NCBI RefSeq assembly: GCF_900112195.1
Contig: NZ_FOKR01000003.1
Location: 81,329 to 145,328, forward strand
Length of the DNA stretch: 64,000 nt
Direction: 5' to 3'
Origin: Butyrivibrio sp. YAB3001
GTDB taxonomy: Bacteria; Bacillota; Clostridia; Lachnospirales; Lachnospiraceae
Shown: piece by piece, positions 53,739-63,352 of the stretch
How positions within the stretch are numbered: position 1 is the first letter of the stretch
How the letters are laid out: each line of letters opens with the position of its first letter
The notes under the pieces: model-generated
What the model saw: only the letters and a program-made list of their open reading frames with translations
What the model was told of the DNA's origin: nothing
Databases searched by the model: none
Position numbers and translations under genes: made by a program

Positions 53739-56159
53739 TTACTTAACAACAATATTTACGATACGTCCCGGAACGTAGATTTCTTTAACAATTGTCTTTC
53801 CTTCAAGTTTATCAGCAATCAGCTCTTTTCCTTTAGCGATTACTTCATCCTTAGGATCTTCCTTACCAATGTTAAGAGTTGCCTTTACCTTACCATTTAT
53901 CTGAACAGCAATCTCTACTGTGCTTTCAACAGTCTTAGCCTCGTCAAACTCAGGCCACTTCTGCTGATAAAGATATCCTTCACCGCCAATTAACTGCCAG
54001 ATTTCCTCAGTAATATGTGGTGCAACAGGATTAAGCAGAGTAATAAGTGTTCTGTACTCGCCCTTAGTAACTGCATTCTTCTTATAAAAATCATTGATAA
54101 GAGCCATCATTGCAGCGATTCCGGTATTGTACTTAAGGCTTTCAAAGTCAGATGAAACCTTCTTTATTGTCTGATGCATCTTAGTCTCAAGATCCTTAGA
54201 GAATCCTTCTTCAGAAGTCATAATATCCTGAAGCTTCCATACTCTCTCAAGGAATCTGCGGCATCCCTTAACGCCATCCTCAGACCAGCTTGCTGCAAGA
54301 TCAAACGCGCCGATGAACATCTCATATGTACGAAGTGTATCTGCACCGTAATCTCTAACGATATCATCAGGGTTAACAACGTTACCCCTTGATTTACTCA
54401 TCTTCTCACCATTTTCACCAAGAATCATTCCGTGAGATGTTCTCTTCTGATATGGTTCAGGAGTTGTTACTACGCCCTGATCATAAAGGAATTTGTGCCA
54501 GAATCTTGAATAAAGAAGGTGAAGTGTAGTATGCTCCATACCTCCGTTATACCAGTCAACAGGCATCCAGTACTTAAGAGCTTCTTTGCTTGCAAGCTCA
54601 TTCTTATTATCAGGATCACAATATCTAAGGAAATACCATGATGAACCAGCCCACTGAGGCATAGTATCAGTCTCTCTCTTAGCAGGACCTCCACAGCAAG
54701 GGCAGGTTGTGTTTACCCAATCAGTCATTGCTGCAAGTGGTGACTCACCATTATCTGTAGGTTCATAGCTCTCAACCTCAGGCAAAAGAAGTGGAAGCTC
54801 TGATTCCTTAAGCGCAACAAATCCGCACTTGTCGCAGTGAACGATAGGAATAGGCTCGCCCCAATAACGCTGACGAGAGAATACCCAGTCACGAAGCTTA
54901 TAGTTAACCTTAGCGTGACCGATCTTCTTTTCCTCAAGGAATTCAATCATCTTTTTCTTAGCATCCTCAACTGAAAGTCCATCAAGGAAACCTGAATTAA
55001 CAAGCACGCCTGTAGCAACGTCTGTAAATGCTGCTGCGTTTACGTCTACTTCCTCTCCATCCTTGGCAACAACCTGAATGATAGGAAGATTAAATTTCTT
55101 GGCAAATTCCCAGTCTCTGTCATCATGAGCAGGTACAGCCATGATAGCGCCTGTTCCATAGCTCATAAGTACATAATCTGAAACCCAGATAGGAATCTCT
55201 TTTCCTGTAACAGGGTTAACAGCTCTCAGGCCATCAACCTCAACACCAGTCTTATCCTTGGCAAGTTCAGCACGTTCAAAATCAGACTTCTTGGCTGCTT
55301 CTTCACGATATACCTCAATTGCATCAAAGTTGTTGATCTTGTCCTTGTATTTATCAAGATATGGATGTTCAGGTGAAACTACCATATATGTAGCGCCAAA
55401 CAAAGTATCACATCTTGTTGTATATACTGTAAGCTTATCTTCTGTTCCGGCAATCTCAAAATCAACCTCTGCTCCGGTACTTCTGCCGATCCAGTTCTTC
55501 TGAGATACCTTAACTCTCTCGATATAATCAACACTGTCAAGACCATCAATAAGCTTGTCAGCGTACTCTGTGATCTTGAGCATCCATTCGCTCTTAACCT
55601 TACGAACTACAGGAGATCCGCATCTCTCACAAACACCATTTACTACTTCCTCGTTTGCAAGACCTACCTTACAGGATGTGCACCAGTTAATAGGCATTTC
55701 CTTCTTGTAAGCAAGACCTTCGTTGAAAAGCTTAAGGAATATCCATTGAGTCCAGTGATAATAATCAGGATCAGTTGTGTTAATCTCTCTGTCCCAGTCA
55801 AAAGAATATCCAAGAGAATGGAGCTGCTCCTTAAATCTCTTAACATTATTGGCTGTAACGATCTTAGGATGTATATGGTTCTTAATAGCATAGTTCTCAG
55901 TTGGTAGTCCAAATGCATCCCACCCCATTGGATATAGGACATTATATCCCTGCATTCTGCGCTTTCTTGCCACAATATCAAGTGCTGTATATGGACGTGG
56001 ATGTCCAACATGAAGTCCCTGTCCTGATGGATATGGGAATTCTACAAGCGCATAGAACTTGGGCTTGCTATAATCATTTGTTGCTGCAAAGGCCTTATTA
56101 TCATCCCAGACCTTCTGCCATTTCTGCTCGACTGCATGGTGGTTATAAACTTCTGACAT
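53739..56159 (-). CDS. leuS: Leucyl-tRNA synthetase
   Basis: 806 residues from ATG 56159 (GAAGGAG 6 bases before). The HIGH equivalent is H-V-G-H in G-L-H-V-G-H-P-R-P near 46, the editing (CP1) insertion spans about 225-415 and K-M-S-K-S near 570 is intact. Zn-type Cys clusters lie near 150-175 and 440-480. Joins leucine to tRNA-Leu. The 119 bp upstream of the ATG contain no T-box (no specifier-loop/AGGGTGG motif seen), so control is probably constitutive or by read-through. Confidence 0.97.
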   Translation of the reverse strand: MSEVYNHHAVEQKWQKVWDDNKAFAATNDYSKPKFYALVEFPYPSGQGLHVGHPRPYTALDIVARKRRMQGYNVLYPMGWDAFGLPTENYAIKNHIHPKIVTANNVKRFKEQLHSLGYSFDWDREINTTDPDYYHWTQWIFLKLFNEGLAYKKEMPINWCTSCKVGLANEEVVNGVCERCGSPVVRKVKSEWMLKITEYADKLIDGLDSVDYIERVKVSQKNWIGRSTGAEVDFEIAGTEDKLTVYTTRCDTLFGATYMVVSPEHPYLDKYKDKINNFDAIEVYREEAAKKSDFERAELAKDKTGVEVDGLRAVNPVTGKEIPIWVSDYVLMSYGTGAIMAVPAHDDRDWEFAKKFNLPIIQVVAKDGEEVDVNAAAFTDVATGVLVNSGFLDGLSVEDAKKKMIEFLEEKKIGHAKVNYKLRDWVFSRQRYWGEPIPIVHCDKCGFVALKESELPLLLPEVESYEPTDNGESPLAAMTDWVNTTCPCCGGPAKRETDTMPQWAGSSWYFLRYCDPDNKNELASKEALKYWMPVDWYNGGMEHTTLHLLYSRFWHKFLYDQGVVTTPEPYQKRTSHGMILGENGEKMSKSRGNVVNPDDIVRDYGADTLRTYEMFIGAFDLAASWSEDGVKGCRRFLERVWKLQDIMTSEEGFSKDLETKMHQTIKKVSSDFESLKYNTGIAAMMALINDFYKKNAVTKGEYRTLITLLNPVAPHITEEIWQLIGGEGYLYQQKWPEFDEAKTVESTVEIAVQINGKVKATLNIGKEDPKDEVIAKGKELIADKLEGKTIVKEIYVPGRIVNIVVK

Positions 56160-56278
56160 ACTATGCTCCTTCAAAAACAATAAATTATTTAACTATCTCT
56201 CTACCAGGAAAAGCAATTGCTCCCTGCCGGAGTTCCAAATGGCAAATTGCCATATATACTACAAAATTTTACCACAGG

Positions 56279-57928
56279 TTATTTAGTTGTCAAATATACC
56301 TTGGAAAACTGTGTAAGTTCACATTTATCCACTCTATAAATTACATCTGTAAAGCTTCGCACATAAATATAGAGAAATAGCCCAAGAACCAGTGTTGCTG
56401 CAAGATAAATCTCTTTTTTCTTTATATCTCCATGTCTACTGCCAATAAAAAGAAATAGCAATAAGATTATCAGTGTCAATCCCCCTGATATCATAAGCGC
56501 AAAGGGAAGATTTCCTATCGTATCCTGCGTAACCTCTACTCCCGTCATATCAAAAGCAATATTCATGGAATAAAGAGAGTGTACATAACTGTCAACTCCA
56601 TCCATCGCAGGGGAAATAAAACACACAAAGCAAACAAGCAGACATAGATGGCAAATGCCGGTAGCAAAAAGAAATCCTGAAATTCTTTTATCATTTTCCT
56701 TACTCATGCCTGAAAAAACAGCACTTATTCCAACAAACATCAGTATTGAATAACTGCTCTCCAGATACCTGCCAAATACCAGATGATCACACCTTTCAAC
56801 CATCGTTCCATCCCAGTATCCATACAAAGTTTCAAAGAAAAAGAGTATCCCGAGAGCAAACGCTCCGGCGAAAAATAAAAATCCTGTTACAGAGATAATA
56901 TCCTGCGCCTGCAGCTTACTTTTTTTGCCAAATAGAAATTTAGCCACCAGATAAATAATAACTACTAATCCCAAAAGGGTTATTCCAAATCCTGATGTTG
57001 ACGCATTAAACAGCCAACCGACGATAGTTTTTGCTATAACCTTAAGGCCACTTGCAGAAAAGATTTTCTTATAAATCTCAATATCCAAAAACATGGCAAG
57101 TGTGTTATATTTTGGCTTAACTCCAAGATATACCACATTCTTTTCCCAGGAATCGATTATTCTATCAAGAAAAATAAATCCGCCTAAAGAAATAGCAAAA
57201 ACTGGAACGCTGACAATACATTTTCTCATGCGAACGCTTATAGCCACAACAGAAATAACTGTTGCAATCACCATGACTATGCCCCTTTGATGACACATAA
57301 ATGCGTATACAGGAGCACACGCCAAAAGTATGCTGTAAATAATTCTTTCTGCCCTTGTTATCTCTTCATCCGAAGCGCAGCTAAGCTTTAATATCAGTGC
57401 AATTACTATCCATGGAATCAGAAAAAGAACAGGTTCTGCCCAGGTATACTTGCTGTAAAGAAGAACCGAGGGCATCATTCCGGAAACCAAAGAAATCATC
57501 ACAGCTATCCAGGATACGTTAAGTTCTATTTGTTTTCCAAATAAGCTCCAATTATGCCTTTTTGAAAATTCTTTAGTTTCATTAAAACCAAATCTATACT
57601 TTGTGCATATCCTATATATAAGAACCGGAACAAACGATGTCAGAGCGCTACCCATTATAAGCATTGCCCTATATCTTATAACCGGATTCTTAAATAACAC
57701 AAAAACAGGCAGATAAAAACATGTCTGCCCGTATTTGTAAAAGAAGCCTTCCGTCGCCATAAACTCTCTGAAATCCACACCTGCAAGGAATGCAGCTGTA
57801 GACATGGTACCCAGCGCATCCTCCACAGGAGGAGCAGAAAGAAACAGCGCCGGAACAGCTGAAATTATGAAGTTAATTAAATAAATTATTAGTCCCATAT
57901 CACTTTGAAGAATCCAAATCAGAATCAC
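56279..57928 (-). CDS. Polytopic membrane protein, GT-C glycosyltransferase-like
   Basis: 549 residues from GTG 57928; ATG 57898 is an alternative, and neither has a good ribosome site. About 12-13 transmembrane helices. The first loop holds acidic residues (P-P-V-E-D-A-L-G-T-M-S-T-A) in the place expected for the GT-C acidic motif, and F-Y-K-Y-G-Q-T-C-F-Y-L-P-V follows, typical of dolichol/polyprenol-linked sugar transferases. It begins 30 bp after the repeat protein gene on the same strand and probably forms an envelope operon with the two genes upstream. Substrate unknown. Confidence 0.7.
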   Translation of the reverse strand: MILIWILQSDMGLIIYLINFIISAVPALFLSAPPVEDALGTMSTAAFLAGVDFREFMATEGFFYKYGQTCFYLPVFVLFKNPVIRYRAMLIMGSALTSFVPVLIYRICTKYRFGFNETKEFSKRHNWSLFGKQIELNVSWIAVMISLVSGMMPSVLLYSKYTWAEPVLFLIPWIVIALILKLSCASDEEITRAERIIYSILLACAPVYAFMCHQRGIVMVIATVISVVAISVRMRKCIVSVPVFAISLGGFIFLDRIIDSWEKNVVYLGVKPKYNTLAMFLDIEIYKKIFSASGLKVIAKTIVGWLFNASTSGFGITLLGLVVIIYLVAKFLFGKKSKLQAQDIISVTGFLFFAGAFALGILFFFETLYGYWDGTMVERCDHLVFGRYLESSYSILMFVGISAVFSGMSKENDKRISGFLFATGICHLCLLVCFVCFISPAMDGVDSYVHSLYSMNIAFDMTGVEVTQDTIGNLPFALMISGGLTLIILLLFLFIGSRHGDIKKKEIYLAATLVLGLFLYIYVRSFTDVIYRVDKCELTQFSKVYLTTK

Positions 57929-57958
57929 GCAAGTATGTACTCGTCACATAACTTCTGA

Positions 57959-60100
57959 TTAAATACCATCATCCGCATCTTCCTCATCTTCAGCTTCAAG
58001 TTCTGCATCGTCCTGAGCTTCGTCAGCATTATCAGCGTCATCTCCTTCATCATCTGCCTGATCCTGTGCTGCTTCACCATCCTGCGCCTGAGCTTCTCCG
58101 CCGTCCTGAGTCTGATCTGCATTTTCCTGCTGAGCAGCATCCGCATCTTCCTGTGTCTGCTCATCTTCCTGCGTCTGCTCATCTTCCTGCGTCTGCTCAT
58201 CAGCATTTTCTTCTGTCTGAGTCTCTTCGCCTTCCTGGTTTTCCAGATTTTCTTCACCCTCTGTAGTTACGCCATTTTCGCCTTCAAGTGTCTCCTCTGT
58301 TGTTTCTTCCTGCACTTCTTCAGGCTTTTCAATGAAGTATCTGTAAATCTTGGTTCCGCCATGTTCTATAGTAATTTTCTCTGATGCTCCAATATAAAGA
58401 TAATTGTCATGATAAGCACCTTCCTCAGTATCGTTTCCAAACTTTGAAGGATCGATCACATCACCAATATTAACATTTATCAAATGTGACTGAGATTTAT
58501 ATTTCTTGGTGCTCTTTCCGGAATCAAGATAATTATCAATCTCATCTGAGATATCACGAACACGGTTGCCAAATTCATCTACAAGCCAGTCTTCGATAAC
58601 CACATACTCACTTCCGGTTCTTCTCTCAAAGAGAATCTGAAGCTGTCTTGGGTAACTTCCCATAGCAGAAGTATCAGCCATTCTTGGCACGTAGTCATAG
58701 TTATAAGTGATATAATTGCTGACTTCAAGTCTGATGGTGCTTCCATCTGTAACACCTTGTGCAAAATCAGTAACATTCTCCTGCACAAGTTGTCCATCCA
58801 CATAAAGGTTAAGAGCAGCCATCTTAGAAGTATTAGTGCTGACTTTTGCATCAACCTCGCAGTTAAGATTAACAACAGGTCCGAAATATCTGTAAACTGT
58901 TGTTCCTGCACCATCTACTGATTCACCTGCAGAGCCCAAATATGCATATCCTTCAATATATGAATCTGCTGCAGTATCACTTCCCCATGAAGAACCATCT
59001 ACAACTTCTCCGGCTGTTACCATAACAGTTCTTGGAAGTTCCTTGTATTTTTTCTTACTTTTTCCATCTGCCAGATATTTATCAACCTGTTCAGTTATAT
59101 TTCTAACCTTATTGCCTGCTTTATCAATAATCCAGTCTTCACAGGTAACTTCAGTATCCCCGTTTTTACTCACAAACGAAAGATCAACTTTTGTAAAGTT
59201 ACCATCCTTAATTCCGACAACGTCGCCTTCACCTGCAAACTCATATGTAGGGAACACTCTGTTTAATACAATCTTGTACTGGCTGTTATAAGGAACCTTA
59301 TCACAGTAATCGGAAACATTTTCAGCCACAAGCTCTCCATCCACATAAACATCGAAACTTGCAACCATTGAATCCGTAAGGTCTTTAGCTGATGGCTTGC
59401 TGCCATCCACCAAAAAGTTCACATCGATAACAGGATAGAAATATCTGTAAACCTTTGTTCCATCTCTCTTGACCTTAACTGTACCGGAATTTCCTACATA
59501 CATATATGAAGAATGATAAGCCTTGTATGACTTGTCATTTCCCCATTTTTTAGGGTCAACCTTAGAACCTGCTTTGGTAGTTATTGTTCTGTCCTGTACC
59601 TTGTACTTCTTGGAACTCTTGCCGTTTTTAAGGAACTTGTCAACCTCTGAAGTAATATTCTTTATTCTGTTTCCTTCAGCATCTACAAGCCAGTCCTCAC
59701 AAGTAACAGTTAATTGATTGCTCCAATTGGCTTTATAACTTAAATTTCCAAGTTTACCACCACTGATAACAAGATTTGTCTTGGCCTTTTTTCCATTTGA
59801 ACCGGTCCATCCAACAAAACGATAGCCTTTTCTTGTAGGATTACCTATCGAAAAACTTCCAGTTGAGATTGAGTATGTCGTAACCAATGGTTCAGAACCA
59901 TCGGCCAGATCCATTGTTATAGTATATGGCTTAAATACAGCATATAGCCCGCCAAACAGGACCAGTAAAAATACAATTACACATACCCCCATAAAAAGAG
60001 TACTGTTGAAAACATCTTTTCTTAACTTTTTCTTTACCAAAGCAGCATTATCAACGCTATCAATGTCACTTTTTTCTTTAAAAAACTTAAACTTTTTCAT
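57959..60100 (-). CDS. Secreted/anchored protein with three copies of an unrecognised module
   Basis: 713 residues. One transmembrane helix (about 35-57), a Listeria-Bacteroides-like beta unit (about 60-130: G-Y-R-F-V-G-W-T-G-S), then three copies of a roughly 95-residue module (about 131-228, 315-410, 500-595). Each has E-D-W-(L/I)-(V/I)-D-x-x-G-N-x-(I/V), G-K-S-x-K-K-Y-K, and G-T-x-(V/I)-Y-R-Y-F. Spacers contain a repeated Y-V-D-G-(E/Q)-L-V-x-E-N-V strand. The last about 110 residues are an acidic Gln/Glu/Asp/Ala tail. I do not recognise the module. 21 bp from the O-antigen-ligase-like gene upstream. Confidence 0.8.
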   Translation of the reverse strand: MKKFKFFKEKSDIDSVDNAALVKKKLRKDVFNSTLFMGVCVIVFLLVLFGGLYAVFKPYTITMDLADGSEPLVTTYSISTGSFSIGNPTRKGYRFVGWTGSNGKKAKTNLVISGGKLGNLSYKANWSNQLTVTCEDWLVDAEGNRIKNITSEVDKFLKNGKSSKKYKVQDRTITTKAGSKVDPKKWGNDKSYKAYHSSYMYVGNSGTVKVKRDGTKVYRYFYPVIDVNFLVDGSKPSAKDLTDSMVASFDVYVDGELVAENVSDYCDKVPYNSQYKIVLNRVFPTYEFAGEGDVVGIKDGNFTKVDLSFVSKNGDTEVTCEDWIIDKAGNKVRNITEQVDKYLADGKSKKKYKELPRTVMVTAGEVVDGSSWGSDTAADSYIEGYAYLGSAGESVDGAGTTVYRYFGPVVNLNCEVDAKVSTNTSKMAALNLYVDGQLVQENVTDFAQGVTDGSTIRLEVSNYITYNYDYVPRMADTSAMGSYPRQLQILFERRTGSEYVVIEDWLVDEFGNRVRDISDEIDNYLDSGKSTKKYKSQSHLINVNIGDVIDPSKFGNDTEEGAYHDNYLYIGASEKITIEHGGTKIYRYFIEKPEEVQEETTEETLEGENGVTTEGEENLENQEGEETQTEENADEQTQEDEQTQEDEQTQEDADAAQQENADQTQDGGEAQAQDGEAAQDQADDEGDDADNADEAQDDAELEAEDEEDADDGI

Positions 60101-60121
60101 GCTCCGCTTTCACCATTTCTA

Positions 60122-62740
60122 TTACCAGTTATGAATTTGTTTGTTAAAGTACAGGCCACTATATCCCATATTCTTAATAGCCTGGACAAATCCGTCATCC
60201 GCATTTATCACAAGTTCTGTATCACCCTGTGGAACAGAAATGTAGAAGTACTGCTTCTGATCTTTTCCAGAGCCCTGATAATAAGTTCCATAATATGTCA
60301 TGGACTTATTAGCACCTGTTCCGTCTGTAACAGTAAGAGTTCCCTGAAGTTTACCTGCACTCCAGAGACTGCAGCTCTTATTATCAGCTCCCCACTGCAT
60401 TGAATAGCTTACAGGGCCTGTAGGCTTAGCATTCTTGGCTTCCTGTGCCTGTTTTTCCTTCTCAGCTTCAGCCTGAGCCTGAGCTTCCTGTTCCCTCAAA
60501 GCTTCTTCCTGCTGTGCCTGTTCCTGTGCAGCTGCCTCTGCTTGTTCAGCTTCCATTGCTTCGAGCTCTTCCTGTGTGACTTCTTTCACGTAAGATGAAA
60601 CAGCATATACAATTCTTCCGTCAAACTCAAGTCTTGACCAACCATTTTCACCAATGCCGGTTCTCTTTGCAGTCTCACCCTGAGTAAGTCTGTGCACGAT
60701 TTCAACATTATCACCCATGCTTGGCTCGGCACGAAGATTGATCTGATCGGTAGTTCCTATGACAGTCTGGTCTACTGTTTCGTAATTAGCATTAGGATCA
60801 TATACTCTGTAATCACCGCCGCTTACTCCTGCAGGAATAGCATCTATTTCGTCCTCGGCAGGCACATCGCCGTTACTTTCTGCATTCTCATCGGGATTAT
60901 CTAATGCATCGTCCATCAGATCATCACCATCATCATCCATTCCAAACAGACTGCTAAGCGCCGAATCAGTAGCAGGTACTGTCTGTGCCACATCTGTAGT
61001 ATTTTCTGTAATGGCATCACCCTCGCCTGACTCATCAGAAGCTTCTTCAGAAGCAACTTCGCCGGTGGCAGCTCCGTTCTCAGCCAGTAAAAGCTGCTGC
61101 GCTGCATGCTGTTCTTTTGCCACTTTATAAATTGAACCTATTTCAGTATTTTTTTTGTAAGGTACGATCAGTCCATGAACACCAATTACTACAAGCACTA
61201 TCAAAGAAGCTGCTGTAGCAGATGCAATGATGAGAACTCCCTTATGCAACAATTCATGGAAAGAAAGAAGACGCTTTTTATCAACCTCCTCTTCCTTTTC
61301 AGGTTCTACATCATTCTCTACAGGTTCTATCTCAAGAGCATGTCTGTCTCTATAAATGCCAAAGGCTGTAAAGATCATAAATATCGGAGTAGAAGCAGCG
61401 GAATATGGATAGAATAGACTCTGTATAATAAACAGTGTAGCTATCAGAACATATCCCTTATCAAGTTCATCAAGTCCGTCATGTTTCCATGCAAGAACGA
61501 TTCTGTTTACAAGAACCATTCCAAGAAGGATCATTGCTGCTATACCCACTACTCCATATACATCAAGTACATGCCAGAGTTCTCCGTTTGACTTACTTAT
61601 ACTCTTCCAGAAAGAAGTTGCAAGACCTTTTAATGCCTTGCCGCCAAGTGCATCTCCAAGAGAAGCTCCTCTACTGCCAAATACAAACGCGATGGCAAGT
61701 ATCATCAAAACTATGATCATTCCAACTCTGTACCACTTTGAAAAGCGCTTCATAAGCACTCTGTTGGCATCATAGTCCTTAGGAATCTTTTCCCAATAAT
61801 TTGTTACCAAAAGTCCAAGCACAGCAATAACGATATCAATATAAATACTGTATTCAAGGTCAAAAGTCTTTGTTACACCCGCTGCATTAAAATATGTAAG
61901 AAGAGGGGCATTTGAAGCACAAAAACCAAACAGGAAAAGAAGTATCATATTCTTTTTCATGAAAGGAATTGTAGGTCTGCTTATAAACTGGATGCTCATA
62001 ATAAACAAAAGCATCAGTGCATATCCAACCATATCCCCGTACAGGAACATAATAACAAGTCCTGCTGCTGCATGAACAAGGTAAACCTTTTCCATTCTCT
62101 TATCAGATTCAAGAATGTATAAAATTGATGAAGACCCTATTCCAAGAAGTAAAAGCGGCATAAGATATGTTGGCTTTGTCGCAAGGTTCTCACTGGCAAG
62201 AATAGTAGTTATTCCTGTAAAAATATACCTGAACAAACTAAGATATAGTATTCCTGTAGCTGCCACACCAAGCTGAAGGTAATACTTTGTTCCTCTTCCC
62301 AAAAAGAAAACACAAAATGTCAAAAGAAAGCATCCTATATACAGGTATGTATGTGGAAGTTCAGCACTGGTGGTAAATAGCTGCACAGCCAAAACAATCA
62401 AAAGTAAAAGGAACGAGGCGATCATTATCATATTGCCCTTGTTCGCCTTAACAATGCGCACCAGCTTATCCATAATAACCCTGTTGATGCACCAGAGTAC
62501 CATGACAAGCACTAATATTCCGGACAAAACGTCCTTAAATGAAAGTCCTAAAACCACAGTATTATCATATATATATAATGGAAACAGGAATATCAGAAGC
62601 CTTATCAGATAATCAAGTATGAAGTTCTGCCCATCGGCAGGTTTTGGATTTATCCTGGGAAGTAGCTCCAGAAAATATTTTTTTAACTTAGGAATATTTG
62701 TCTTAAAATCAGTAAAAAAGTTCTTAATCTTAGTAATCAT
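60122..62740 (-). CDS. Polytopic membrane protein fused to SH3 and coiled-coil extracytoplasmic region
   Basis: 872 residues from ATG 62740 (GGGTGA ahead); ATG 62752 is possible. Residues about 40-520 contain 12 or so transmembrane helices, with a layout reminiscent of O-antigen ligase/Wzy polymerases, though no signature is decisive. Then follow an acidic linker, an SH3b domain (about 655-715, N-G-W-S-R-L-E-F), a Gln/Ala/Glu coiled coil (about 725-770) and a C-terminal beta domain (about 775-870). Fusing a polymer-type membrane part to a wall-binding SH3 is unusual. It heads the three-gene envelope cluster. Confidence 0.7.
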   Translation of the reverse strand: MITKIKNFFTDFKTNIPKLKKYFLELLPRINPKPADGQNFILDYLIRLLIFLFPLYIYDNTVVLGLSFKDVLSGILVLVMVLWCINRVIMDKLVRIVKANKGNMIMIASFLLLLIVLAVQLFTTSAELPHTYLYIGCFLLTFCVFFLGRGTKYYLQLGVAATGILYLSLFRYIFTGITTILASENLATKPTYLMPLLLLGIGSSSILYILESDKRMEKVYLVHAAAGLVIMFLYGDMVGYALMLLFIMSIQFISRPTIPFMKKNMILLFLFGFCASNAPLLTYFNAAGVTKTFDLEYSIYIDIVIAVLGLLVTNYWEKIPKDYDANRVLMKRFSKWYRVGMIIVLMILAIAFVFGSRGASLGDALGGKALKGLATSFWKSISKSNGELWHVLDVYGVVGIAAMILLGMVLVNRIVLAWKHDGLDELDKGYVLIATLFIIQSLFYPYSAASTPIFMIFTAFGIYRDRHALEIEPVENDVEPEKEEEVDKKRLLSFHELLHKGVLIIASATAASLIVLVVIGVHGLIVPYKKNTEIGSIYKVAKEQHAAQQLLLAENGAATGEVASEEASDESGEGDAITENTTDVAQTVPATDSALSSLFGMDDDGDDLMDDALDNPDENAESNGDVPAEDEIDAIPAGVSGGDYRVYDPNANYETVDQTVIGTTDQINLRAEPSMGDNVEIVHRLTQGETAKRTGIGENGWSRLEFDGRIVYAVSSYVKEVTQEELEAMEAEQAEAAAQEQAQQEEALREQEAQAQAEAEKEKQAQEAKNAKPTGPVSYSMQWGADNKSCSLWSAGKLQGTLTVTDGTGANKSMTYYGTYYQGSGKDQKQYFYISVPQGDTELVINADDGFVQAIKNMGYSGLYFNKQIHNW

Positions 62741-62915
62741 CAATTCACCCATCTAAATATAATAGTACGCCATTTGACCATACCGATAATATTCTATTTC
62801 ATTCTTTTAATTGTTTCAACATTTTTGTTTATTCGAACGATAAATTATGTATAATCCCGCAAAGCCTTACGGAATTCCAAATAAAATTGACTTGATCCAT
62901 GTAACAATTGCTTTA

Positions 62916-62968
62916 ACAAAAAGACGGCTCTGATATCCGTTCATCAATCGGATACTCAAAACCGTCTT
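62916..62968 (-). terminator. Terminator downstream of the receiver remnant
   Basis: Stem AAGACGG (62921-62927) / CCGTCTT (62962-62968) with inner TATCCG/CGGATA pairing; on the minus strand it is followed by TTTTTG. It lies 18 bp past the receiver stop codon. Confidence 0.8.
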
Positions 62969-62985
62969 CTTAATAAGCGTTCCGT

Positions 62986-63352
62986 TTATTTTCTTTTTCC
63001 TGTTTTTACGTCAAAATAGTGATCTATTTTTTCCTTAAGCGGTCCCTTTCCCATACTCTTTAATATATAATCCACAGGTTTTAACTTCATTGCAGTCATT
63101 ACACTGTCCCTGCTCTGCTGCCCTGTGAGGAACATTATCGGTATCTGTATCATTCCTTAACATCTCAAATATCTGTGGTCCATTTATTATCGGAATTTCA
63201 TAGTCAAGAAGCACCAGATCCACTTTATTGTTCGCAAGCCATTTAATAGCCTTCATTCCTGAATCCACCATTGCCACCTGATAGGAATCCTTGAGCCACT
63301 CTCTTATAGTCTGCATGTAAGCAACATCATCGTCAATTATAAGAATGCTCTT
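62986..63352 (-). pseudogene. Broken response-regulator (receiver) gene
   Basis: The minus-strand frame reads K-S-I-L-I-I-D-D-D, V-L-L-D-Y-E-I-P (phospho-acceptor Asp) and G-P-Q-I-F-E-M-L-R-N-D. It then shifts at about 63142-63160 into another frame that continues P-I-M-F-L-T-G-Q-Q-S-R-D, K-L-K-P-V-D-Y-I-L-K and ends K-R-K-stop at 62986. Both halves belong to one receiver domain, so a small indel has broken it. There is also no start codon: the 5' end is joined directly to the truncated chemoreceptor gene, with 16 bp overlap of frames. Confidence 0.85.

Noticed and set aside
56160-56278. T-box leader upstream of leuS
   Set aside because: Only 119 bp are available and no AGGGTGG-type antiterminator bulge or specifier stem could be found; just a short palindrome ATGGCAA-A-TTGCCAT.
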